A stretch of DNA of 64,000 nt from assembly GCF_040412425.1 (NCBI RefSeq), contig NC_089782.1, positions 27,497,780 to 27,561,779 of the forward strand. Reading direction: 5' to 3'. How positions within the stretch are numbered: position 1 is the first letter of the stretch; every line of letters begins with the position of its first letter. This document shows, in pieces, positions 1 through 10,499 of the stretch. Origin of the DNA: Macrobrachium rosenbergii. Taxonomy: Eukaryota > Arthropoda > Malacostraca > Decapoda > Palaemonidae. The translations under genes were made by a program, and so were the position numbers. The notes beneath the pieces were generated by a model that saw nothing but the letters and a program-made list of their open reading frames with translations, was not told the DNA's origin and did not search any database.

Positions 1-592
1 TTTTCTCTTCATGAAATCTTTTAGAATCTGCTATTATACAAATTACTTCAAGTTGTAGTTTTAACCCTAGCCCTGGCATGTATTATTACGACCCTTGTAT
101 TAGTAAAATGTTCAAGAATGACCTTAGGTAAAATCAATGCCTTAATTACTAATTAGTTGCCTTATATATACTTGCTATGTATTCGTATGTTCAATATATT
201 TTTTGATAATGTTCACTTTATGAAAAATTTTTACTGTTTACAAAAAGAATATATTGATTTTTTGTACCTTTATAAACATATATGTGTAATCAGCTTATTC
301 TTTCCATGGTCATTTTTTGGTGGTCAGGACCTTTCCCTGCATAATCTCTCAAGTGACTCTCCTGCCTCTGTGCTGCTGGGCCTAATCTTTTGCAAAACCT
401 CTTAAATAGTTACCTGTGTTTTGGGAGGTCCACTAACTCTTCAGCTGTGTTGGATTCCACGTACATCTTCCTTTATAATCCCCATCTGTCAATTATACAA
501 ACTTTCTTTGTTAACTTATTTTTATATTTCTATCAGTCTGCTAAGTAAAGGACAGTAAGTCTACAGGCCTAGCACCACTCTTGTTTCAATTG
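1..592 (+). mobile_element. Penelope-like element, 3' part (left copy, broken)
   Basis: This stretch is a diverged copy of the 3' end of the element at 1045-2720, in the opposite orientation. It enters from the window edge inside the C-terminal part of the endonuclease frame, where S-S-stop-N-L-L-E-S-A-I-I can be read; R-x-L-L/I-E-S-A-I-I is typical of PLE endonuclease tails. The rest aligns base by base with the minus strand of 1045-1750: for example 'gtaaaatgttcaagaatgac' near 102-121 recurs inverted near 1617-1636, and 'cagtctgctaagtaaaggac' at 534-553 recurs inverted at 1091-1110. It carries an in-frame stop and many substitutions, so it is dead. Its 5' part lies outside the window. Confidence 0.75.
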
Positions 593-669
593 CCTTCGTG
601 GCAATTGCCTTTATTCATTACAAATTCATTACTTATTTTATATGATTATATACTATTTTCATGATTCAC

Positions 670-674
<5 letters not shown>

Positions 675-747
<73 letters not shown>
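675..747. repeat. (AT)n microsatellite
   Basis: An almost pure AT dinucleotide array lies in the spacer between the two PLE copies. The ORF through it is only an I-Y dipeptide artefact. Confidence 0.98.
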
Positions 748-750
<3 letters not shown>

Positions 751-938
751 TAAATCTTAAGGTCTTAAGCAACAATCCTAATACAAGTATATTTGCTGTG
801 GGACTCTATAGGCTACACATTTCAGACTACTTAATAGCAAGACGGCTTTGAAAGTCTGTGATTAAAAGGAATATTGCTTACTGAAATGCACAAAACAAGT
901 TTACATCAGTAAATCTATGGGACATACCTCAACTTAGG

Positions 939-942
<4 letters not shown>

Positions 943-1026
<84 letters not shown>

Positions 1027-1034
1027 ATATATAA
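943..1034. repeat. (AT)n microsatellite
   Basis: A second AT array in the PLE spacer ends about 10 bases from the tail of the right-hand PLE copy. Confidence 0.98.
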
Positions 1035-1178
1035 AAGACAAAATCCATAAGGAAGGAGAAACTATGGAGTGCTGCAGGACTTTCGACTTCTAGTCCTTTA
1101 CTTAGCAGACTGAAGAAATATAAAAATAAGTTTGCAAAGAAAGCTCGTATAAATGACAGATGGGAATTACAAAGGAAA

Positions 1179-1278
1179 GGTTGTTAGCCACGTAAAATAA
1201 GTGTAATCCTTCGGGCCAGCCCTAGGAGAGCTGTTAATCAGCTCAGTGGTCTGGTAAAACTAAGCTATACTTACTTAC
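1179..1278 (+). mobile_element. 5'-truncated tRNA-headed SINE with target-site duplication
   Basis: This is the 3' half of the SINE seen at 2880-3164, from 'ttagccacgtaaaat' through 'cagctcagtggtctgg' to a (TTAC)n tail. The 12-base sequence TTACAAAGGAAA occurs on both sides (1167-1178 and 1279-1290), a direct target-site duplication. The inverted PLE copy at 1-592 gives the unoccupied site ('cttcctttataatcccc' near 467-483), so the SINE inserted after the two PLE copies had separated. Confidence 0.93.
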
Positions 1279-1767
1279 TTACAAAGGAAAAAATCTGTAC
1301 CTGGAATCCTACACAACTGGAGAATTAGTAGAACTGCCAAACAGGGTTAAATATTTAGGAGGTTTTGCAAAGTATTAAGCTCGACCATTCAGAAGCAGAG
1401 ATAAGACAATTAAAAGATTATACAAGGACGGTGACTGACCGCCAAAAATTGTTAGAGAAGTACAACTCAATCATTTTCATTTTTGTAAACAATAAAAATT
1501 TTTGCAAGGTGAACATTTAAAAAACATATATACTGTATATTAAACATGAGAATACATAGAAAATATATATAAGGTAACAAATTTGTAATTAAGTCAGCGA
1601 TTTTATCTTTTAGGTCATTCTTGAACATTTTACTAACACAGGGGTCCAAATAATACGTGTCAGGGCTAAGGTTAAAATCACAACTGGAAGTAAGCTATAT
1701 ACAGTAAGAGCAGGTTCTAAAAGATTTCGTGAAGAGAAATCTTTCGATCTGGCAGTCACTGAACTTT

Positions 1768-1960
1768 CAGTCCAATTCATCCTGTACAGAGTTTCCACTT
1801 AAATAAATGAATACAGCATTGGATGTTTGCCCACTTTTGACAGAATACATATGCTGTTTAATCCGTAAACCTAAATCCTTGCTGGGTTGGCCAACATAAA
1901 AAAGGGGGCAGTTCAAACATGGAATTTTATGTATTATGTTGGTGCTTTCTCCAAGGCTAT
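1768..1960 (-). pseudogene. GIY-YIG endonuclease domain of the Penelope-like element
   Basis: In one minus-strand frame about 55 residues are continuous: H-K-I-P-C-L-N-C-P, then F-Y-V-G-Q, then L-R-I-K-Q-H and a C-terminal N-A-V-F-I stretch, ending at a stop at 1768-1770. The paired cysteines (C-x2-C) just before the Y-V-G motif, and the R and H residues after it, are the usual layout of the PLE endonuclease, which nicks target DNA for target-primed reverse transcription. The frame then shifts: W-T-E-S-S then F-S-S-R-N-L-L-E-P-A-L continues in another frame at about 1690-1780. Function is inferred from family knowledge and the copy is broken. Confidence 0.82.
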
Positions 1961-2272
1961 TTTTACTAACATTCCTTTTAGTGTGTTATAGGAAAAAACC
2001 AGGTTGACACTGAAAGATTTTAACAATGATTTGATGTTTTCAAAACCACCCAAATAAGGCAGGCTAAGAATGTTCTTGGGGTTTCTTTCTCCATGTTACT
2101 TCAACTATAAAACTTTTTATGGGCTTTATTATAACAAATATCTAGTATACATGCAGGATAACATAAATCTGTCCCCATTTTTCTTATGTATTCGATTTCT
2201 TGATCCAAATACTGGGGACTGACAATGCACACAGCTCATAAAATCATAGAAGAAAAAGTGGATATTTTGATA

Positions 2273-2700
2273 CTAAGGCGTTGACCTTAATAAAAATGGA
2301 CATAAGTTGTCGGTATGTTTCCTTTTAATACTGAATTTGCGTTGAAATGGTTCTCTATCTATTAAAACATCTAAGAAAGGGAGGCAATTGTCTTTTTCTA
2401 ATTCTAAAGTAAAATTGATGGATGATACCTGGTTAATCAAATTAGAGTAAATCATTTACATCAATACCAGCATGCAAAACAGCTAAAATAACGTCAGCAT
2501 ATCTTTACCACTTTAAAGGAGTATGAATGATATTAGGTAAATATCGTTTTTCAAAGAATTCCATATACAAGTTTGAGAGGAGTGGGGATTAAAGGGTTGC
2601 CCATTGCCATACCAAATATTTGTTGGTAGAATTCACCATTTTAAATATAAACTTTCAGTCACAAAGGCAGTAACTGCACACTTACACTTTCTTGTTTTGT
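2273..2700 (-). pseudogene. Reverse transcriptase fragment of the Penelope-like element
   Basis: The minus strand carries RT palm motifs in the expected order, split over frames by indels. The last segment (2273-2455) is open for 60 codons and contains I-N-F-T-L-E-L-E-K-D then L-P-F-L-D-V-L-I-D-R, which is diagnostic of PLE-type RT and close to the F-T-x-E-x-E..LPFLD block of Penelope and Neptune elements. The catalytic Y-A-D-D box reads Y-A-D-V and is preceded by a stop codon. The N-terminal fingers and the part before about 2700 are not recognisable. Confidence 0.8.
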
Positions 2701-2879
2701 GATTTCATAATAACTATCTTCCTACCATGGAATCGTCGGAAATGCTAAATAACCCTCTTAATATTAACCACAGGTTAATAACGACCACCACTTTATGTAT
2801 TCCTCCGTCGCGTTCCATGCTCGCCGTTTCAGAGGTGGTTAACTATTGCGGCTGTGTGGGTTTGCTCGAATTGTGAAGC

Positions 2880-3164
2880 TAAAAAGTTAAGTATAGCTTA
2901 GTTTTACCAGACCACTGAGCTGATTAACAGCTCTCCTAGGGCTGGCCCGAAGGATTAGATTTATTTTACGTGGCTAAGAACCAATTGGTTACTTAGCAAC
3001 GGGACCTACAGCTTATTGTGGAATCCGAACCACATTATAGCGAGAAATGAATTTCTATCACCAGAAATAAATTCCTCTAACTCTTCATCAGCCGGCGGCG
3101 GGAATTGAACTCCGGCCCATCGAATGACGGTCTAAAGCTCAACCGACTCGGCCAACAAAGGGCT
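2880..3164 (-). mobile_element. Full-length tRNA-headed SINE with 14-bp target-site duplication
   Basis: The element starts (minus strand) with AGCCCTTTGTTGGCCGAGTC and ends with an A/T-rich tail containing 'tatacttaacttttt'. TGGCCGAGTCGGT matches a Pol III A box of the Leu/Ser tRNA type. GGAGTTCAATTCC, about 40 bases on, is a decayed B box. The body follows, with blocks 'gtggttcggattccacaata', 'taggtcccgttgct', 'cttcgggccagccct' and the small hairpin GAGCTG-TTAAT-CAGCTC. Both flanks carry TCGAATTGTGAAGC (2866-2879 and 3165-3178), which fixes the ends at 285 bp. It encodes no protein and would depend on a LINE or other RT for movement. Confidence 0.93.
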
Positions 3165-3191
3165 TCGAATTGTGAAGCGCCTTGAGAATAG

Positions 3192-3195
3192 CACA

Positions 3196-3245
<50 letters not shown>
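3192..3245. repeat. (AC)n microsatellite
   Basis: An AC array lies 14 bases outside the target-site duplication of the full-length SINE. Confidence 0.97.
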
Positions 3246-3248
<3 letters not shown>

Positions 3249-3570
3249 CCGGGTATATTTAGGGCATTTTCTTGTGTTTGTGATTGTCGTCGCTGTGAAC
3301 CTGAGGGTAACTTTAGTTCTGGTAAGGTAAGACGATACTTCGATGTGTTGCTATCACGGGCATATTTTCCAAGGGAGGGCGGGGGAGGGGGGGGGGCAAA
3401 TCTTAACACATACGTGGATAGTTTCCAGTATCAAGCAGACAAACACTTTTGACCCATTGAACTAGCAGGTTAATTCCAAAAACAGTATCGTATATATATA
3501 CATATAAATAATTTTTTCCAGGGTTTCAGGGGCCTCCCATGACTGCTATAAAAACTAGACCTACGTAAAG

Positions 3571-3850
3571 CTCTTCGTTGGGAGAGTCGGTAGAGTTGTG
3601 GCCTTGCACTCGGTAGGCCGGAGTTCGACTCTCCGGCCGGCTAATGAAGAGTTAGAGGAATTTATTTCTGGTGACAAAAATTCATTTCTCGCTGTAATGT
3701 GGTTCGGATCCCACAATAAGCTGTAGGTCCCGTTGCTAGGTAGCCAGTTGGTTCTTAGCCACGTAAAATAAATCTAATCCTTCGGGCCAGCCCTCTCTAG
3801 GAGAGCTGTTAATCAGCTCAGTGGTCTGGTTAAACTAAGATATATACTTA
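3571..3850 (+). mobile_element. tRNA-headed SINE with a different head, near full length
   Basis: The body and tail match the SINE at 2880-3164, from 'gaagagttagaggaatttat' onward, ending in 'atatacttacttact'. The first ~75 bases differ: 'gttgggagagtcggtagag' resembles a D-arm and A box, and CCGGAG-TTCGACT-CTCCGG is a perfect 6-bp T-arm with a canonical 7-base T loop (B box). No clear target-site duplication was seen. Confidence 0.88.
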
Positions 3851-4070
3851 CTTACTCCTCCCCACAAAGGGACCCGCTTTCGCTTCTTTAGAAAACTGTA
3901 GAGATAATCTTCTTGCATTCACTGTTTTATCGTGGCTTATTCATTCTTCTGAAAGACATTTGATCATTAATTATATGATGTTGGATACAAGCATAAAAAT
4001 ACGAACGCGAATATTTACCTTCTAAAATTCTGATGTGCCTTTATCAATTTTCTGCGAGTGAATTTCTAGT

Positions 4071-4082
4071 TATATATACACA

Positions 4083-4119
<37 letters not shown>

Positions 4120-4194
4120 TATATGTATAAATATATATATAGTATACATACATATATAATATATACAACATACATATGTACACGTATACATATA
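4071..4194. repeat. Imperfect AT-rich simple repeat
   Basis: An AT array breaks up into ATAC/ATGT variants at its right-hand end. It holds no gene. Confidence 0.9.
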
Positions 4195-4739
4195 AGGTGT
4201 TGAAAGCAAGATTGCAATGTTAGTAGGATAAGTCAATAAATTATGGTTTAATGCTGCGACTACAATCAAGAGTGTTTCGATTTATATCCTAAGTTCAATA
4301 CAGTTTGCTTCGTACTGTGTAGAGTAACTGTTTTTTTCCCCATGTGGTAAGTTTATCATTGATAAGATCTCTTGCCAAGTGCAAATGTATTTTTTGGCAA
4401 TTTTAACTGATGAAATCATTACACATTCATGCAAACGTTTTGGGACGACGAATAAAAAAAAAAAAAAATTGACACTTGGACTGATCTCAATTGCAATTAT
4501 ACTTCTGAGTCTAAACTGGCATTTATATTCGATATTTTCCTATTGCGTCAGAACTCTGGGGATTTGTTCACAGTTACTTTGCAATCTCGCAAGGTAGTTG
4601 ACTCTGAAAAAGTTGTACAAAATTACTCTTTACGAGAATACTCGCAGGGTGAAGGTACTTTATTTGTCCCAATTAGGATCCAGTTACATTACTGTCACGT
4701 TCGTGCGATTCACGTGAGTCATTTGTATAATTTAGGTGG

Positions 4740-4747
4740 TACTACTT

Positions 4748-4782
<35 letters not shown>

Positions 4783-4806
4783 GCTACTGTTGTTACTACT
4801 ACTACC
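4740..4806. repeat. (TAC)n microsatellite
   Basis: A trinucleotide TAC/ACT array with a few substitutions. The threonine run in one frame is an artefact of the repeat. Confidence 0.95.
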
Positions 4807-4828
4807 ATTAATAATAATTTTATTATAA

Positions 4829-5049
4829 GGTTAAATATACCTCACTTTAACCAGACCACTGAGCTGATTAACAGCTCTCCTAGAGAGGGCTGGCCCGAAG
4901 GATTAGACTTATTTTACGTGGCTAAGAACCAGTTGGTTACCTAGCAACGGGACCTACAGTTTATTGTGGAATCCGAACCACATTATAGCGAGAAATGAAT
5001 TTCTACCATAAGAAATAAATTCCTCTAATTCTTCATTGGCCGGCAATAG
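4829..5049 (-). mobile_element. 5'-truncated SINE with target-site duplication
   Basis: This is a minus-strand copy of the same SINE lacking the tRNA-like head; it begins at 'gccggccaatgaagaa'. The 10-base TTTATTATAA occurs on both sides (4819-4828 and 5050-5059), so truncation happened at insertion, as in target-primed retroposition. The body carries the 'cctctctagg' four-base-insert variant that is also present at 3571-3850. Confidence 0.9.
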
Positions 5050-5455
5050 TTTATTATAATGATAAAAATCATATACTGCGCAGGTTAACTTTCGAAAAAG
5101 AAAGATGAAACGATCAGGTACAGTATATCTGTCCTTTGAATGAAAGAACAACGCTTGTAAAAGCTTAATGAAGGGAACTGAGGAGTCATCTTGAACGCTG
5201 ACGGAAATATTCCTCAGGGAAAGTTTTCCGGGAGAGAACTTCTAAGGAAAAGTCATTAATTAAAAAAAAAAACTTTCGGTGAGAGATTGCAAGCTAAGAA
5301 GTTCCTCAGAACTCACTGCAAGTAAGAGGAAATTCGTGAAGGTGGTAGGAAGTCAAATTGCGGTAGGAAAAGAAAACTGTGTCAGTTATGTAGGCGGTCA
5401 AGAATTCGAGAATGAAATTCAGTATGAGTTACATCTCAAAAATGTGTATATGTGT

Positions 5456-6690
<1,235 letters not shown>

Positions 6691-6691
6691 C

Positions 6692-6693
<2 letters not shown>

Positions 6694-6758
<65 letters not shown>

Positions 6759-6808
6759 TATGTTCCCTTAATTCGAACTGGAACCGAAGATGATACTTGT
6801 AATAATCT
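6694..6808. repeat. (GA)n array plus family-6 unit (copy 1)
   Basis: A GA array at 6694-6755 runs directly into 'atttatgttc...gaactggaaccgaagatgata', the same ~50-bp unit that follows the next GA array and the one at 8862. Unit and array appear to have been copied together. Confidence 0.88.
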
Positions 6809-6839
6809 AAAAGCCTCAAAATAGATTATTGTGCGTACT

Positions 6840-6842
<3 letters not shown>

Positions 6843-6897
<55 letters not shown>

Positions 6898-6966
6898 TGG
6901 GGGGGGGGCGTGAATTTATGCTTCATTAATTTGAACTGGAATCGGAGATGATATTTTATTTTCCGG
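6843..6966. repeat. (GA)n array plus family-6 unit (copy 2)
   Basis: A GA array at 6843-6895 and a short G run lead to 'gaatttatgcttc' and 'gaactggaatcggagatgat', ending at 'ttttccgg'. Translated on the minus strand, copies 1 and 2 share Y-H-L-R-F-Q-F, but this reflects repeat homology, not a gene. Confidence 0.88.
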
Positions 6967-7091
6967 ATATTCCACCGAATGGGAATGGCCAACCGATTCC
7001 CAATTTTTCCCGTCTCTCTCTTTTTGGGTTCCCGAGTGTGGCACTGAGGGCCATTTAATGCCTCAGCGGCGAGGAAGGAAGCCTCCCACAA

Positions 7092-7960
7092 TTTTATCTG
7101 TATTCGTCTCTATGATTCTTGAATACGACATTTTTTTTTTTTTTTTTACTGCTATTGATCTTCTTGAATGATTTTAAATATCTGGATGCAAGTACGTTCG
7201 TGTGAGAACATTACTAATGTCTGTCGTTGTTATTCTTGAATTCGGAAAAAACTTCATCTGTTTAAATATTTGGGTGCAAATATTCATTGTGTGTTTAGAT
7301 ATTTTTAGTTCCATGTCCGTGTGCATGTGAGAGTTCTGTATATATATTCTTTGATATAATTCTTGAATACGACATCTTTTTACTTTATTTCATCTTTATG
7401 AATGAGATTGAATATTCTTCATTTTATCTTTATGAATGTTGAATATTAAATGAATGATTGAATATTCTTATTTCATGAATTTTAGGCTTTTCCTCTTGTT
7501 TCCTGCGTGATTCTGAGAATTTTATGCAAACTTCAAGCACGCACCTTTTCAAACAAAGCAGTGGTCAGAAATAGCAGCAGACTCATTTCCATTTTTCTAT
7601 GTTAAATGATTTGGCTGAAACTTTTTTTTGTTGGTCATACGTAATTATTTGAAGGGAATATGTGATGTTTCAGAACTGGAGAGGTTTAGGCCCAGTTGCA
7701 TACTATTAATTCATGATTGACACTTTCCTCTGCCATGGGAATACTAATTAGGAGATTACAGCCTATTAGCATAATTAATCCCACCTCATTTCTGAAACTG
7801 AATAAAAATATTCCACTAGAATTATTTTTTCAATTTCATCCCAAGGTTATTACGAGGCAGTGAGCATTTTGATTACACATAAAAAGGACAGAATAATTGT
7901 GATGAGTTTTTAGGAGGTTGCTTATCGTAAGATCACCATAATTCCTAACTGCTGTGTCTC
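7092..7960. other. No gene seen
   Basis: AT-rich sequence with a T run at about 7131-7147 and locally repeated phrases such as 'gaatgattgaatattctt' near 7370-7470. Nothing coding is recognised. Confidence 0.6.
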
Positions 7961-7965
7961 TTGTA

Positions 7966-8352
7966 GTTTTCTGAAAAGAAAACTATTGTGCCGGCTTTGT
8001 TTATCCATCCGCACTTTTCTGTCCGCTCTCAGATCTTAGAAACTACTGAGGCTAGAGGGCTGCAAATTGGTGTGTTGATCATCCACCCTGCAATCATCAA
8101 GCATACCAAATTGCACCCCTCTAGCCTGAGTAGTTTTTAAAATTTCATTTAAATGTTAAAGTTAGCCTTAATCTTGCATCTGGCAACGATATAGGCCAGC
8201 CACCACCGGGCCGTGGTTAAAATGTCATGGGCCGCGACTCATACAGCATTATACCGAGACCACCGAAAGATAGATCCATTTTCGGTGGCCTTGATTATAC
8301 GATGCACAGAAAAATCGACTGCGCCAAAGAAACTTCGGCGCATCTTTTAACT
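7966..8352 (+). mobile_element. Hairpin-bearing dispersed repeat (family 2), copy A
   Basis: This is a ~385-bp non-coding element, with two other copies at 15190-15559 and inverted at 57347-57690. It contains a long internal inverted repeat (8041-8136): 'actgaggctagagggctgca' pairs with 'tgcacccctctagcctgagt'. It ends with a perfect small palindrome-type hairpin built on GCGCC-aAAG-AAA-CTTCGGCGC. Only this copy has an extra hairpin, CCACCGAAA...TTTCGGTGG (about 8260-8290). It resembles a fold-back MITE or other non-autonomous element; the class is not determined. Confidence 0.8.
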
Positions 8353-8858
8353 TTTTTTTTTTTTCATCAAGGTCGCGGTCAATATAGTTGAGGCCAGCGT
8401 TTATGGTTCTGGGATTTTGTTGACGATATTTTCATCCGTCTAATATTTTGTCAAAAACTAATTTGCTTTTTCAGCTCACTGCCAAAGCAATACGACTGAT
8501 AATGTCTGAGTTGCAAACATACAGGCTGACAGACAGATGAACTCTTCACTAGATTTCAGCTTAAATTGAATTATTTTGTTCTCGAAAATCTTATATGAAA
8601 ACTAAATGAAGATTATTGATTAATAACGACAATTTTCTGTATCTTGTGGCCCGTAAGGAAGGGGAGGGAGATTAGAGGCCTCATTGGACCTCTGGACTCT
8701 GACCAACCAACAGAGACAATCGTGATCTCATATATAGCATCAACTTTCGTTAAAATAGTTGACAGTAGTCAAGACTATTTTGAATGGAATTTATTGTTTC
8801 GTTGTAAGATCACGAAATTGCATTATGTATATACGAGTATCTTTTTATGTATAGCTGC

Positions 8859-8861
<3 letters not shown>

Positions 8862-8941
<80 letters not shown>

Positions 8942-8988
8942 GTGCTTCCTGAGATTCCGTCTGGAACTGAAGATATCGTATTTTCCGG
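8862..8988. repeat. (GA)n array plus family-6 unit (copy 3)
   Basis: A pure GA array at 8862-8938 is followed by 'ttgtgcttcctgag..ctggaactgaagat..cgtattttccgg', a diverged third copy of the unit at 6755 and 6911. Confidence 0.85.
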
Positions 8989-8989
8989 T

Positions 8990-10100
8990 AATCCTCTGAA
9001 ACCGAATAATGCCTTGGATTTCAAATCTTCATTCCCGGATTCTGGAATTCACTCTAATGGAAAAAGAAATTCACTGCTGAAGTGTTCATGATTATATTTT
9101 ATTATTTTGTGCCAGTTTGCAAGACATTTTTGAGGGATCTCATATTAATTTTGTAGGTTGCTTTATTTTATTATTTTAGAGATAAAGCACTCTGTAACGG
9201 AAAGCCCAAAACGAATAAGAGCGTTCAGGACCGCAAACCTTCGCCAAGATGGCCCACTCCTCAAAGGTTAGCCTACATTCCCATCTCTCCCAAAATTTAA
9301 TCATTCGTTTCCTGTCTTGGCGTAATTGTTTTTTATGCTCGTTTATTTGCTTTTTCCTCTGTGATCCGCACATGTAGATAATCTTCTGCCTTTCTGAGGC
9401 ACTGTCACCCAGCACGCCAAAACTTGGGTCAAGCAGCCAATTATTGACTGAGTTATTCTGAATAAGTAAGAAAGAAACCTAAGTTTTGGCTTATGCATCA
9501 ACCCTGCAACGAGCATGCGCAGTTTCGACTGTAAACAAGTTCGAATAATGAGATTTATTCCTCAGCACAAAGTTTAAAGTTCTCAAAATCGATATCTGTT
9601 ATTATCCAGGTAACTGATAAGCATGGAGGTCAAAAGATTCAGGTTTCATTTGCAGTATGTATCATTTGATTATTTGCGTGTGTTTCCAGCACCCTTTATA
9701 TCATGTAACCAGATGTTTCCTTACTCATTGTAAATTACAAGTTTATTAATATAATCTTTAACACCTGATGTGATCAACACGATTTTATAACTAGAGGCCA
9801 TGGTAAAGATTATCCAGGGATTGGTTTTATACTCATGAATTTTAAATAGAACAAAAGTTGGCTGTCCATTCGTGGCATTTGATATTTATACATTTATTTA
9901 TTTGTTTATTTATGTATTTATTTATATATTTATGTTGTTGGGGGCTTTAATTGTAGTCCTCTAAAATCAAGGTTGGTGTTTTAATTTCGACATGGCGTTA
10001 ATAAAAACATTATCGACTCATTACTTTAATTAAACAAGTAATGGGAGATATACCCACCGTTTTTACCACCACGTACAGCTCGCTTCATATAACGTGCCCT
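8990..10100. other. No gene seen; TTTA-rich stretch near 9888-9933
   Basis: AT-rich sequence with an imperfect (TTTA)n stretch. A 79-codon minus-strand frame at 9176-9415 has balanced composition (M-C-G-S-Q-R-K-K-Q at its start) but no domain I recognise and no supporting splice or promoter context. Confidence 0.5.

Positions 10101-10102
<2 letters not shown>

Positions 10103-10148
<46 letters not shown>
10103..10148. repeat. (CT)n microsatellite
   Basis: A pure CT array. Confidence 0.98.
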
Positions 10149-10151
<3 letters not shown>

Positions 10152-10322
10152 CACAGAAGGGCCCCGCTTAACATTCTGTAACGCTCTACCTCGAAGGGGA
10201 ATCCCCTGACAGAATGTCAATCCTACAGTTCACGAGCCGGAGATTATTGGTGTCGTATCACGTCCAGGATGGAATCCTTCAGGATGATTATTCCTATCCT
10301 TGGGCTTCTGCGTCTTGTAAGG

Positions 10323-10411
10323 ATTTATTTATTTATTTATTTATTTATTTATATTTATTTATTCAGCTAGATCTTTCAGTTATACTTCTCTTCTTCGTGT
10401 TATCACAGTTA

Positions 10412-10497
<86 letters not shown>
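10323..10497. repeat. (TTTA)n and (ATT)n microsatellites
   Basis: A TTTA array (10323-10363) lies 48 bases before an ATT array of about 29 units (10411-10497). Confidence 0.97.

Positions 10498-10499
<2 letters not shown>

Larger units (their letters stand above)
1045..2720 (-). mobile_element. Penelope-like retroelement, RT + GIY-YIG endonuclease remnant (right copy)
   Basis: Read on the minus strand this is a degraded Penelope-like retrotransposon, 5' at about 2720 and 3' at about 1045. Reverse transcriptase motifs come first: an N-G-E-F-Y-Q-Q-I-F-G-M-A-M-G-N stretch (about 2596-2640), then L-Y-M-E-F-F-E-K-R-Y, then R-Y-A-D-V-I-L (about 2483-2507), then the PLE signature L-P-F-L-D-V-L-I (about 2370-2393). 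A GIY-YIG endonuclease follows at 1768-1960 and a non-coding tail to about 1045. Breaks: a frameshift after G-M-A-M-G-N, a stop just before R-Y-A-D, loss of the second catalytic aspartate (Y-A-D-D is expected, Y-A-D-V is present) and several further stops. It is inactive. A SINE is inserted in its tail at 1179-1278. The 5' boundary is uncertain because I could not recognise anything at 2720-2865. Confidence 0.82.

Noticed and set aside
534..1112. Hammerhead ribozyme in the PLE termini
   Set aside because: PLE terminal repeats often carry one, but I found no CTGATGA...GAAA core with closing stems, only a lone CGAAA. A covariance search could still find a variant.
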